Positions 21,870-33,867 of a stretch of DNA of 64,000 nt are shown piece after piece (position 1 is the first letter of the stretch; each line of letters begins with the position of its first letter). Below the pieces are notes generated by a model, which made no database searches, was not told where the DNA came from, and saw nothing but the letters and a program-made list of their open reading frames with translations. The DNA is from Moniliophthora roreri (lineage: Eukaryota > Basidiomycota > Agaricomycetes > Agaricales > Marasmiaceae). A program made the position numbers and the translations under genes. Location of the stretch: contig LATX02000186.1 in NCBI GenBank assembly GCA_001466705.2, positions 124,001-188,000 of the forward strand. Direction: 5' to 3'.

Positions 21870-23681
21870 TTAATCAAAATAATCAGAGGACGTCGGCGTG
21901 GAATAATAAGGGGACTGCGGTGATTCATAGCCCGTCGGACTCGGGATTGGAGATTTCGGATGTGTAAGGGAACAGAGAACAGAGAGATGTACACCCTCAT
22001 TCTTCAGAGTATCCAATCTCCCCTTCAGGTGAGCACGTTCGAAAGGGTTCCGATCATATTGAGCCCCTCCGAATCCATATACCCTATCGTAAATTATCTT
22101 AACATTTTGTAAAGCAGCGATATTGGACTCGGAGCCCACTGCAAGGCTGAGGAGATGGGTGTTAGTTCTCGACTCGGCCATGGAAAGTATAATCCCTGCT
22201 TCGTGTTCTAGGAGGGCACGTCCTTCCCGAAATTCAATTTCGAGGTGAGTAAGCCTCGGTGCAACGATTGCCGCCGGTGAATACGCGTTCGAGGGAATTG
22301 TTAAAATGGTAAACAAATCAGGAATAAAGGTCGAACCTACGTCCTCATTCACTGCCCAGAACGAGAGACGGACTAGATTCGGACATGATTCGAAAATTCC
22401 ATTCAATGGGAAGGAGTCGCCTGAAAGGGTTATGTGATTCCGGAACGAAAGCTCCTTCAATGTTGACGATGCACTCTGGAGCATCGTCAGAAGAGAAGGC
22501 GGCCATTCGTCATTATCATCCGGATGTGGTCTCGATTTGATTTCGAGCGACTCGAGTGACGGCAAGGAAAGGGTGGAGGCCAATGGCCCAAGAGTCAAGT
22601 GTGGAAAGTACGGCCCCAAACCTACAGAGAGCCTCTGGAGTATAGGTAGCACCACCGGGGCGAATATCATAATTTCCTCCTCAAGCGAGTCAGTCTCGAA
22701 TTCCTCTATCGTCAACGACTGGAGTGATTTGCAGCTTCTCAGAAGCTCGAATAGCCGTTCCGCACCGGGCTGCCTATCGATACTCAGCATTGTTAACTGA
22801 GAGTAGGGTATGACATCGAGGTCCGGGGCCGTCCAGACCTTGATGACCTCGAGATTCGGAGCGGTTTCAGAGAGAGCTTCAAAAAACCAATCAGATTCCC
22901 ATGAGCTTGGCATATCTGAGTGGCACTCGAAGGTACGGAGTTGTGGAAAAGAGAAAACGAGGCTGGAACTGCTCAGGGCAGAAAACTGTTCCCCGGAAAG
23001 CTCGCACTGAAATTCAATGCATCGTTCAGCATGGGCCATGAGAGTGTGAAGTGCCATTCGACCAGTTTCTGTCACTTCGGGAGGATAGACATGAGATGCG
23101 AAGGGGTCGCAATAGTGAATCTGAATCTTCAGAGGATGCATTTGAGATTTTTCGACGAATAAGGTGATGAGGTCTCGTACATCCCATCTGAGATCGAACA
23201 GATCAACAGATATCGATGTCCAAAGCTGGGGAAGGTTGCCGATGATCTCCCGCCAACGCGAGCAGACCTGAGAGAGAACGACGGGTGGCATTATGATCTT
23301 CCGATGTGTCACAGACAATGCGTTTTCCTCCGATTGACAGACTTCAGTGAATATGTTCGTCCATAATTCCACGGGTAGTTTCCTTATCGCAGAGAGAGAG
23401 CTTCGGCGGCGACTGAGCCGTATCTCGAGTTCGGCTCTCTCCTTCTCCAGTATCTCTATGGCCTGATACAGCCGTTTGATTTCCTGGATGCAGCGATTCA
23501 GCATGCGCTCCTCCACCTGTACGCGAGCCCTTATAACCGCCGTTGCAGATTCCGAAGGCGTGTAACTAAAGGAACTGTTCATTCCAATATCGTCCACTCG
23601 GTCGACGACAAATTCATGGTTACATTGGTCGCATAGAATAACGCGAGAGAAAACCTGGGGGTGATTCATTCCTGAAAGCAT
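21870..23681 (-). CDS. F-box/LRR-like protein, CxxC family
   Basis: Single-exon gene of 603 aa. RVILCDQCNHEFVV contains C17/C20. A coiled-coil-like helix follows (RMLNRCIQEIKRLYQAIEIL, then LEKERAELEIRLSRRRSSL). The F-box is SAIRKLPVELWTNIFTEV, then VVLSQVCSRWREIIGNLPQL, then LRR-like repeats (LFELLRSCKSLQSLTIEEF and similar) and a Ser/Pro/Tyr-rich end. It is the intact parent-like partner of the deleted copy at 19147-20169. It is also the nearest relative of the nonsense-bearing copy at 38073-39833 (shared LCDQC, RLTHLEI and SMSESR/SMAESR blocks). An SCF adaptor role is inferred from the family. Confidence 0.87.
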   Translation of the reverse strand: MLSGMNHPQVFSRVILCDQCNHEFVVDRVDDIGMNSSFSYTPSESATAVIRARVQVEERMLNRCIQEIKRLYQAIEILEKERAELEIRLSRRRSSLSAIRKLPVELWTNIFTEVCQSEENALSVTHRKIIMPPVVLSQVCSRWREIIGNLPQLWTSISVDLFDLRWDVRDLITLFVEKSQMHPLKIQIHYCDPFASHVYPPEVTETGRMALHTLMAHAERCIEFQCELSGEQFSALSSSSLVFSFPQLRTFECHSDMPSSWESDWFFEALSETAPNLEVIKVWTAPDLDVIPYSQLTMLSIDRQPGAERLFELLRSCKSLQSLTIEEFETDSLEEEIMIFAPVVLPILQRLSVGLGPYFPHLTLGPLASTLSLPSLESLEIKSRPHPDDNDEWPPSLLTMLQSASSTLKELSFRNHITLSGDSFPLNGIFESCPNLVRLSFWAVNEDVGSTFIPDLFTILTIPSNAYSPAAIVAPRLTHLEIEFREGRALLEHEAGIILSMAESRTNTHLLSLAVGSESNIAALQNVKIIYDRVYGFGGAQYDRNPFERAHLKGRLDTLKNEGVHLSVLCSLTHPKSPIPSPTGYESPQSPYYSTPTSSDYFD

Positions 23682-25210
23682 AGTCAGTGGATTAAACTCA
23701 AGGAATTATCAATAGACAGACAGCAATACCCGATATCTAGGGTTGTCCAGACAGCACGGGAGAAATCAACAAACCGTGGGAATGAACCTTCAGCTTACGT
23801 CGTCAGCACGGTCACTGTCAGCCGCACAGCTCAAACGCTCAGACGTTGTCAGATTATCGAAAATCTCGCCCAAATCTCGCCCGTTATAACTAGTTCAAGT
23901 GGGTCGGCGTAAACCACCGACATGTACGAGTTCGGCCTTCCAGGAGATTCTGAGGACTCAAAGAGTAGACACCATGGCTAGAGACACTCGAACCGCAAGG
24001 TGCCGTTTTTCACCTTCAAATTTGGCCAGCTTCTTGCAGCCCGGAATATGAGGAGTCCGTGTCCCTTATCTTGCCTACTCGTCGCCCAGCCTTCGGCTAG
24101 CTCCTCGCAGGCAAAAACCACGCAGCCAATGTACTACGCGCCCCCATCTGTTGGATAAAAGACGATTTTTGCGCTGGTGAGGAAATACCATCAATCACAT
24201 GACCATGGGAATAGGGCGTGGAAATTTACGAGGCTGTGCAAGGCACGAAATTTGGCGGGAAATCCCCCCAACTTTTGCAAGGGTAAAAGACGATTTCTCC
24301 ATTTCATTCCGAACTCGTAACTCTCAACGCCAGAACGCACTGAACCCCTTATCGATCATGACAAGGGTGTGATATTTCAGCAGTCTAGCCCTTTCCAGCT
24401 CTGGACCGGCCGCCACCAGCACGAACGTCGAAGGGACGTTAATTATAAGGTCATGCTCCGAGTATACAAGAGATGTCATGAAAGTGGTGTTGTGGAAAAA
24501 TGCATGGCGTTCCTGACGCTCAAAACTGCTCAACTTTCTCATGTGCGCGGGATTTTCTCGGGGAACGGTGGTGCGTGCAGCCGTCATGATCGTTTTGTCT
24601 ATTTTCACAACGGCTTACACTTACTTATCTAGCTTAAATTCGCGCTCGAAAACCTCCGCAAAAGCTCGCTGGCATTATCTGAACTTTTGAGTCTGGAGAA
24701 GTTCTCTGATGTTAACGGTATCAAGCGCACTTTTTTGACCGCTGGGTCACTTTCGGAATCATTTCACTACTCATGAATTGGCTTGTGCCTACAGGCAGCA
24801 GCAAGGCTCAATCGTTGTCAATGCCGATGGTGAGTCGGCCTCGGCCATTTCCTGTCGGACAATGGTCGGAAAAACAATTGGACGCGGTACGACAATGCCG
24901 CAAGATTAGACCTTTCAAAGCATACTTATCCGTCATCACCAGGTGTTCATCATGGGACATCAATTCTATCTCACCCTTCGCTTGCGGCTTCCATCACCCT
25001 GCGGGGCACAGCGGGGTTTGTCAATTCGACGGGTAATCCGTGGAACTGTTCAAAATACGAAACTTGATTCTCCAGCCCCATTTGAAGAGCGCGTTTACGG
25101 CGTGGGACGCCTTTTTCCAATGCTTCTTAAGATCTGGGACCTGAATCGACGTCCTTAGAGTTTGACCTCTTCTCTGCACCTTGGCCCATCGGTACCAAGA
25201 CTCGACGGTC
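23682..25210. other. Divergent intergenic region
   Basis: About 1.5 kb between the F-box start (minus) and the sugar-transporter start (plus), so it probably holds both promoters. A near-identical motif, taaaagacgattt, occurs twice at about 24156 and 24284, flanking a roughly 120 bp segment. A 94-codon minus ORF (24324-24608) has no recognisable domain. Confidence 0.5.
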
Positions 25211-27530
25211 ATGCCTCTGGACTCCAAGGACATCAAGGACGAAGGCGCTGACCCATCTCAAGATGCCGACGTTCTGGTTTCTCAGCTCGCGGCTCAGGAT
25301 GAGACGCCATGGTACAAGAAACGGAACTTGAGGACTCTGTACTTTATCCTTGTTCCTACCTGTATCGGCGTGGAGATGACTAGCGGGTGCGTTCACAGTC
25401 TTCTTTAGCCCGGCTGTAACTAAAACTCGGTGTCAAATAGTTTCGATTCTTCGATGATGAATGGATTGCAGACTGTGAGGTCCTTTGACACCTGTGCGTA
25501 CAGGACCGACCCGTTCCACGAATTACAGCGCTGATTCGAAAACGCGATAGTCTTCCATTCTCCCCGATCAACTTTACTAGGGCTGATGTCTGCAATTTAC
25601 TCCCTTGGAGCCATTATCGTTCTGCCAGTTGTTCCATGGGTTTCTGACCATCTCGGACGCCGATGGGCTATCATCGTTGGAAGTATTATCATGATGATAG
25701 GTGCCGCCATCCAGGCTGCGGCCCAGAACTGTGGGTAATCGGTAGTCTCATCACTTTGGGAACTGGGACACTGACGCTGACATCCTTCCAGTTGCAATGT
25801 TCGTATGTGGACGTCTGCTCTTGGGTTGTGGTATTCCATTTGCTATTATAGCTGCTTCTTCGTTGATTGGAGGTGATTGGTTTCCATTCAGGCAGCCGAC
25901 ACGACACTAACACGACCTTCATCTGCAGAACTTTCTCATCCAAAGGAACGTGCCATTCTGGGGTCTCTGTTTAACTCATGCTACTTCATTGGTATGCCAC
26001 CGCTTGCCTCACTTAATCACCCATCTCACCTAACCGTAACAGGCTCAATTATTGCTGCCGGAATAACGCTCGGTACCTTCTCTATGCCAACAAACTGGGG
26101 CTGGCGTATTCCATCCTTACTGCAAGTACTTCCGAGTTTGATGCAAATCACCTTCATATTCTTGCTCCCTGAGTCACCTCGTTTCCTCATCTCCAAAGGC
26201 CGAGGCGAAGAAGCTTTCGCAATCCTTGCCAAGTATCACGCCGAAGGAGATGTCAATTCGGAGTTCGTCAAAGCTGAATACGTTCAGATCGAGAAGACGC
26301 TTCAGCTGGAGCAAGAGACAGCTCACAGGAACTGGAAGGAACTACTGGCTACAAGTGGGATGAGGAAAAGGATGTTGGTTGGATCTGCTTTGGGATTGTT
26401 CACGCAATGGAGTGGAAACGGGCTGACTTCGTGAGTGGGCGCTGTTCATGTGATAACGAGTCATGCTGACAGCCAACCGGCCACCAGGTACTTTTTGGCT
26501 CGTATCTTGGACAACGTCGGTATCACAGACAAACACACACAAAGCATTGTCAATCTTGCGACGACTCTGTGGGGGTTTGTCAACGCAACATTCTTCGCCT
26601 TGGTTTCTTCACGGTTCCCGCGAAGGGTCATGTACCTGGTATGTTCGTATAGTGCATTTTCATGGTGCGCCGTCTTAACCTATACTCCAGTTCTGCACAA
26701 TATCTTTGCTCCTGGTCTTTACCGGCTGGACTATTGCTAGTGCAAGGTACAACATCGCTAATGACCAAGCTTCTTCCAAGACTGTTCTGGCGTATGTTTT
26801 CTCCTAATTGCCTATTAAGAACCAACTGACGTGAGTGCATTAGCTTCATCTTCATCTACAGCCCATGCTACAACATGGCCTACAATGCGCTCACGTACAG
26901 TGGGTATCTTTTTTTCCGTATCTATATATACATATCTGACATCTGGTAGCTTTCCTGGTCGAGTTGTTCCCGTACCAGTGAGTAGACGATACTCTCTTTC
27001 CCTATCCATTGTCTCAATCAATGTTCTCAAGCGTACGGGCGAAGGGTATCGCAGTGTTCCAATGGTTCTCTCGTATGGCTGGGTAGGCATGGCACCTTCC
27101 TCGTGTGGCTAGATGTTTAACCACTATATGTATAGTTTCTTCAACCAATTCGTGAACCCAATCGGTATCGAAAACGCGGGCTGGAAATATTACATCAGGT
27201 GAGACCACGTATCTTTGGCCTTTTTTTCTAATGTTAACGCTCTATAGCTATGTCGTTTTCCTTCTCTTCGAGGTTGTATTCGTGTACTTCCTCTTCCCCG
27301 AAACGTCAAACAGGACTCTCGAAGAGTTGGCCTTTTGTAAGTATTCGCTGCCGTAGCTTCGGATAAACGTCGTTTGCTGACATCTCCGAAAAGTGTACGA
27401 GGATGACAAGCGTGAAGAGCAGCAGAGGCGTGTTGTTGATGAGATTGATCACGATGTACATGGTTCGGGTTCCATCAGCGAGAAGCATGGAGAAGCGGCA
27501 CATATTGATGAAGTTCCACGATCTGCATGA
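25211..27530 (+). CDS. MFS sugar transporter (hexose/lactose-permease type)
   Basis: Proton-coupled sugar uptake carrier of the plasma membrane, 12 spans expected. The start is MPLDSKDIKDEG at 25211. Many small exons give TLLGLMSAIYSLGAI, SDHLGRRWAIIVGS (the RxGRR signature after span 2), CGRLLLGCGIPF, ELSHPKERAILGSLFNSCYF and LLPESPRFLISKGR (the PESPR motif after span 6). They continue with GSALGLFTQWSGNGL, IYSPCYNMAYNALTY, FLVELFPYH, VRAKGIAVFQWFSRMAG, FFNQFVNPIGIENAGWKYY and VYFLFPETSNRTLEELAF (the PETxxRTLEE end motif). The stop is at 27528-27530. All splice phases I checked after 25600 agree. The small exon around 25440-25560 is ambiguous. Confidence 0.87.
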
Positions 27531-27689
27531 TTTATTCTACTTTTGAAGTTGTAGTGGTGCTTCGCCACCTCACTTTTCTTCTCTACGCTTCATTTCATCA
27601 GGGATCGGGAAATACGATGTATTATTAATGTCCAAGAGCAATCGATTCAGAAAAGAACACAGAACTGTACAGATGGATGCTCGCATTGT

Positions 27690-28738
27690 TCAATCGTACC
27701 TACGCTTTCTTGGAGGCGACCGTGATCGTGATCGAGAACCTCGTCTACCGACTCTACCACCACCACCACCACCACCACCACCACCACCACCACCACCACC
27801 ACCACCACCACGACGTCCTCCCCAGCCACCATCACCCCTCTGCGGAGAACCTCTTCGGGGTGGTGGTATACGACGCTCTGACCTATCGGTATCTCTGTCT
27901 CCTCGTCCTCTTCCTCCACGCGGTGCCCCGCTCGAGTCTCCTCTCCAATGACCGCCACCTCGTCCATGTCCGGGACCAGGACCAGCTGTAGCACCACCCC
28001 AACCACCATCTCCTCCTCGAGGTTCTCGTGCACCACCGCCACCACCACCACCGCCAGACTTCCAGCCATTCGCCGCAGGTCCCTTCAATGGCACCTCAGT
28101 AGGCAAAGTGACGTTTTTAGGCAAAAGTACCGCCACGAGAAGGTAATCTCCCGGTACAAAACGCAGTTCATCCAGCGTCCGCTCCTCTCTTTCGCGTTCT
28201 GTCAGCTCTCGATTTTCATTATCAACATCTTCCAACAACCGTGGTGCTGTTGACGTGGTTGAGCCTGGTTCACCCAATATATCTCTCGAGTAGACCATGC
28301 CCAGTTCTTTTGATGCGAAACGGCCTTTATTGGTAGAGTCTGCGTAGACGGTTCGGAAGGAAAAACGAGCGAGGGGGTGACGATATTCGGGAACGTGAGG
28401 GGCGGTATTTCGTAGTGTTGTTAAAACTTCACGTAGCGTGGCATCTTTCCTGTAAAATTTCCAGTCAGATTATTGTCGGAAATCGGAAATTCAAGAGGAA
28501 CAAAATAAAAATAAGGCTCACCAAGTAAAAAGTTGTTGTTCGTCAGTCGTTGGTAAAGTCCCGTCCTCAAAGAGTGACAGGCGATGAAAGCCGCCGATTT
28601 TGACAAAGGTTCGGATAAGAAATGGTGCAGTCTGTAGACATAAAGGTTGGTCCTAAATTTTTAATATAAATTCTCGCTAAAACTGACCTTCTCCCTTGAT
28701 ATTATGGGGTGCCCCGCGGGAGTCGTGTCGACGTCCAT
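27690..28738 (-). CDS. SAP18: SAP18 homologue with Gly-rich/RS-like C-terminal tail
   Basis: Small ubiquitin-fold protein known from Sin3-histone deacetylase complexes and from the ASAP/PSAP exon-junction-associated complexes. Three exons (28738-28688, 28631-28522, 28449-27690) join in phase to about 306 aa. The conserved core includes APFLIRTFVKIGGFHRLSLF, LFTWKDATLREVLTTLR, YRHPLARFSFRTVYADS, ILGEPGS, and TLDELRFVPGDYLLVAVLLP. After about residue 165 the protein becomes Gly/Arg-rich with a long uninterrupted Gly run, encoded by the trinucleotide tract at 27756-27811, and ends in RSRSRSPPRKRRYD. The classic family core is about 150 aa, so the tail doubles it. Confidence 0.92.
27756..27811. 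repeat. (CCA)n trinucleotide microsatellite coding poly-Gly
   Basis: About 56 bp of uninterrupted CCA/CAC repeat on the plus strand. It reads as GGT/GGX glycine codons in the SAP18 homologue on the minus strand. Length polymorphism would change the tail length without breaking the frame. Confidence 0.95.
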
Positions 28739-30495
28739 CTTCAAGAGTTGACTGCTGTGACTTTGATGTGACATTGGCAGTGAGCGTGACAATTGCCTGC
28801 CGCAGCGCCGGGAGATACAGTTTTTCCTCCTGCCTCCTGCAACATTGACCCTTCTCTTGGATCCAGGCTCCTTACAGTAAGTTCTAAGGCCCCGTTGTCA
28901 CACTGACTTCATCATGTAAATGTAGTATTAATATGCATGCATTGTGTATAGCTTTTGTTTCGATTCTCATGGTCACCACACGAGTTATGCCCCAGAAGAA
29001 ACAGCCAACTGAAAAGTGCCCGAGAGCGAGTATGCTGCGCCATTCCTGCTGTTGCAGCTATTACAGTATAAGATAGGCGTGACCCCCAAACCCTGCGTTC
29101 GGGAACTGGAATTCCAAAATCAAAGGCTTGGACAGTTATCCTGGGGTCCTAAATCAATCTTATCCAGACCAATGATTTCGGACGGTCACTTTGGTAACAT
29201 CTGAGGCTGGGTACGTATACTGACGAATTTCAGTCCCGGCGGGTTGACCTTGAGCCACGTCCGGACATACTAATAGTCAGTCAAAGTCAAATTTTAGGAC
29301 ATGCATTCGGTGAGTTAGATCCTATCTCTCTCCAACAGCGTTAAGGCTTTTTGTGCCATCGAGCCGCAGCGCGGGTCGAAACATTATTCCGCCAGATTTT
29401 ACCTGCATATCAGCGGATATCTAGCGCTCCAACTCTTCGAATGCTCAGAACAGATGAAGACTTTCACAGCTATGCCCAAGGCTACATCTGTGCTCCAAAT
29501 TGCCAGTTTTGCATTGCTACCACCTATTCATTTCCTGGCTGTCTACCGTCTGGGGTGCTTACAAGAGATGAAAAAATTAATAATTGACTCACTAGAGGTG
29601 TAGCGTGACACACAGACGGCAGGACCTGCCCCTGCCGCTCACTGACGTCTCTGTCACTGACTTCTCTGTCTCCGGTCTCGTCAAGTTTCTTCGACACATG
29701 TCTTCTGGCACTCTACAGTGTACCAGTAGCTCCCAGGCTGCAATACACTCAATCCATATACTTATTGGGATCACTTCCTGAGTCTTTGCTACACAGCTAC
29801 ATAGATTATTGAGGGAATCATAGGAATAGACTTGTGAGATACACGACGTCGACATTATGATTATACTTTTGTCTCGATCCCGAGCAGTGGCCAGGAAATA
29901 CGTGGTGACAGATGGATTAGATCCCGAAAAGAAATAGAAGCCAGAGCATGGGTATCAATCGAGTATCAATGATGAAGGAAGGAATGGAAGCGTCAACCCG
30001 ACGTGTCGTACTAGGTGGGATCTTAAAAGTTATTGGGATTGTTGACTGGCTCCCATTGCGCCGAGTCTGGTTTAGTGTGGGCATAGAGTACTGTACAGTA
30101 TGACGAGTTGAATGACCTAGCACATGGGCCTACGAATCTTGATACATTATCATCGAAGATGACCCAAGTACAAACATTTTTTGATGGCCAAGATCACGGA
30201 TATCATCAAGGACCGGTGTCCTTATGGAGGTTTGAAACTTAATTTTGGGTTCCCGAGCGGAGCATTAGCGTCCATATTCCTTGTCAAAGATTAATTCAAG
30301 CCTTCAGATGGGTTTTGGGAATCAGGCAAGTCTTTTCCCTGAGTCTCGACTCTATACACCACCCATGACCAGAGTTTGGCATGCCGATGAATTGACCATC
30401 ATTCTGGGGTCCGAGCAGATTCCGAGTCATAAACTTTAAAAGCCTCGGAATAGGGCCTTGTTTCGCAGCTCCCCCGAAATCTTCAGGTGGAGGAT
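28739..30495. other. Long intergenic region, nothing recognised
   Basis: About 1.75 kb with only short ORFs. I find no domain, paralogous remnant or convincing structural RNA. It separates the divergent SAP18 and amine-oxidase genes, so both promoters should lie here. Confidence 0.5.
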
Positions 30496-33400
30496 ATGCC
30501 GTCGTACACTGGTTATCAGCTAGTCAAGGACGAAAACGTGCAGCAAGATGGAAGCCAGACTGGTCGAAAACGACGTTTCAGACGCGGAATGTTCGTCTTG
30601 ATTCTCCTGCTTGTGACTCTGTTACTCTTACCATTGAACTCTCCTTGGACCAATTCCAAAGTCCCAACGTCAGCAAAACAATCAGAGCCACTCGATCAAT
30701 GCACACCTCCTCTTCCACTACCAGCCAAACCTCCCTCACCGTACAACCTCTGGGCATCGCTCTCTGTTCAAGAGACCAGTGAGATTCAGGCCTGGCTCGA
30801 AGCACCCGAACGAAACCTCAACCTCACGCGGGCAGAGGATGCAGCTTTATCCGACAACACCATCTTCATCATCGAAGCATACTATCCTTCCAAGGCAGAA
30901 GCACTCGCTCACCTCGAGTCTCCCGATTCAGTCAATCCTCCCGAGCGATTCGCTCGAGTAACTATCCATCATGGTTCCGCAGCGGAACCTGTCATCAAGG
31001 ATTACCTTGTTGGTCCTTTACCTGTCAGTTCCAAGACGACAATGCGGGAGCTCACTGAAATCTACCACCGCGACATTCCTTACAACGCTCGGGGGTTTTT
31101 ATCCCTCACAGAGTTTCTCGCAATGTGGAGTACCTTTACACCAGAGTTCCGTGGTATATTAGAGGTATGCAATATTAATATTTAATATCCAACAAGTCCT
31201 GGAATACTGATAAAAAAAAAAACATGATCAAGGACCTATTCAACGTGACTCTCAGCGGAGATAGTACAAACACTCTGGTAACCACCGGAAGTGGACCATT
31301 CAGCTTTGATGGTTCATTCCGCCGCACGTGGGTATCATATAAACGAAACGTCCCCGGTCCATGGTTGCACGCCATCGACTTTTGGAACTACTTTGATGTC
31401 AGCGGTACAGATCCATCACAGTGGAAAGTACTCAAGGTCGTCTACGGCAAGCAACTGTTCAACACGTACGAATCCTTTTTGGAAGCGTACCGAAATGGTT
31501 CCCTGGAACGTCCTGACCGACCAGAAACCGACGATTCATGGAGTACGCGCAAGCGGGTCGGTGAGAGACGGGATTTGGATCATTTACCTGGGCCGAGATC
31601 TGTATCGTTCGCGGGGTTGAGGTTCAGAGTGGATAAGGAAAAGCAATACGTTAGTTGGATGGGCTGGGGAATGTATCTGGGATTCAATAGGGATATGGGT
31701 TTAAGCCTTTGGGATATACGGTTCAAGGGAGAGAGGATCATATATCAGGTTTGTTTGTCTATTTTTCTCCGGCTTTTGTCAATCCTAACGTTTTGCTGCA
31801 ATATTAAGCTTGCCCCTCAAGAGGCTATCGCACAATACGGTACGAGTACCTGGCCGAATCGAAACCAAAGCACATACTGACTTGATCACAGGCGGTAATG
31901 ACCCTATGCAATCTACCACCGCTTGGCAAGACAGATACTTTGGAATGGGTTCTTCGGTTCGGGATATGCTTCCCGGATACGACTGTCCTCAAGAAGCAGT
32001 ATACTTACCAGCTACAACACGCAATCCCGTCGGTAGCGTCACCGTGGAGAAGGCCATTTGTATATTCGAACAAGATACAGGAACTCCTATTACTCGGCAC
32101 ACAGGCTATATGAACGGAGAGTTTGGTGCAGTGAAAGGATACGTTCTAGTCGTGAGAAGTATCGCGTCAGTTGGAAAGTGAGTTGATACTTTTTTTCTTT
32201 CTTTTTGACGTGGCTACCGCTGACGCATCACCCCCCATTTGTGCAGTTATGATTACAGTGAGTCTTGTTGTGCTCGCCTTGCTTGCATCACGGAGCTGAC
32301 GCTCACCTCGTCGCAGTCTTTGACTATACCTTCCAACTCGATGGCACGATTGAGGTTCGAGTCTCCGCTTCCGGATACATCCAGGGTTCATACTGGGATT
32401 CCACTCAAGATGCATACGGTGTAAAGATTCGCGATACGTCGAGTAATTCGCATTCAGCCATCTCTCCTGGTTTATCGTTTACTGACGCGTCACTCAGTGG
32501 GTAACATACATGACCATGTCATCAACTTCAAGTGCGTCTTCTTCCTACACATAATTCCCTCGCTACGAATCACTAACAAGCTTACTTGACTCAGAGTTGA
32601 TTTCGATATCGTTGGACTAGAAAATAGTTTGCTCGAAACCACCACTAGTCAAGAAGAGGTGGAGCAGCCATGGCTCGATGAAGACGACGACTGGGGCCCG
32701 ACAACTATTCAACAGAGAGTTACCAAGCGATTTATCGAGAACGAGGACGATGCTCTATTGAGGTACCCTGTCAACTTCCAAGGAGGCTATGCTGTGGTCA
32801 ACCAAGCAGAGAAAAACGCGTGGGGCTATCCTCGTGGATATACTATTCATCCAGGATACAACCCCGTTCACAACGTGAGTATTACACTAGGGCCTGAAAC
32901 ATTTCTATTTTTCTCTTTCATTGACACGGACATTTGGTTCAGACCGTCATCGGCTCCCGGCGTCTACTCGAGAACGCCAACTGGGCTCGGTACAACTTGG
33001 CCGTATCACGACGCAAAGACTCAGAACCGTCGTCTAGTTCGATGTGGAACATGAATCTCCCAGGAAACCCCGTAGTGAATTTCCACAAGTTCTTTGACGG
33101 GGAAAATCTCACTCAGGAGGATCTGGTTGCTTGGATCAATGTTGGTACACATCATTTGGTGAGTCTTACGGTTTCGTCGTCTTTCGTAAGGCTCATTAAA
33201 CTGACATGTTATACAATCTAGCCTCAGGCAGAAGATTCCCCAAATACCAAGACAAATGTAGCAACTTCCAGGTACGTGTCTTCATTATAAAAAAAAGGGC
33301 CATATATCTCTCTTGTTTAACTGGACCACCTAGTTTCGTGCTAACACCGCTCAACTACTTTGACTATGACGTGTCAATGGAATCTTCCAATGCTATTCTA

Positions 33401-33610
33401 CTGAGCATGCCAGAGGAGCCCGGAGATGCATACCCATACGATGACTATGGTGTCAAACAAGACTTTACCTGTGTTCCAGAGCCACCCAAGCCTTTCGAGT
33501 ATCGGCCACTGCAGACCTTTGACGTAGAAGGGAAGAAGCAGAAACCAAAGGGTATAGAAGAGTTGAGGAAGATGGCTGAGATGTATCATCGTGTCAAGGT
33601 TGAACTTTAG
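30496..33610 (+). CDS. Copper amine oxidase (primary-amine oxidase), membrane-anchored
   Basis: Oxidises primary amines to aldehyde, ammonia and H2O2 using copper and topaquinone. The start is MPSYTGYQLVKDENV at 30496. A basic stretch and a single membrane segment (GMFVLILLLVTLLLLPL, residues about 35-52) suggest a type II membrane protein with an external catalytic domain. The active site is complete across several introns. It has GWGMYLGFNRDMGLSLWDIR, AWQDRYFGMGS with the catalytic-base Asp region, and VGNYDY (the N-Y-D-Y topaquinone site). It also has NIHDHVINFKVD, which holds two copper His, and GTHHLPQAEDSPNT with the third His. The stop is at 33608-33610. Junctions at the topaquinone and HxH exons are in phase. 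It looks intact. Confidence 0.93.
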
Positions 33611-33867
33611 GCTATCATCAGTGGCCATAACGTGTATATGATAAGGTAGTGATACACAGAATATAAACGTATACAACTTTCCATTCCTTGGCGCGAAAAG
33701 AGCTTTTTTCCTATCAATTGAAGTATCCATGGTCCAATCCAGACGTAACCGTAAAAAAAAAAATTAGAAGCAATCCTAATAAGACCGCTTAGTTGAATGT
33801 TTCTCGAGGGCATATAGATACACTTACTTATCGAGATTTATCTGGTTCAAGAAATCGTGAGCACCTC

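Noticed and set aside
24156..24300. Paired taaaagacgattt motifs as a target-site duplication
   Set aside because: The enclosed segment of about 120 bp has no inverted ends or other transposon marks.
27628..28253. Plus-strand ORFs rich in Pro or His
   Set aside because: They are antisense readings of the CCA repeat and Gly-rich tail of the SAP18 gene.
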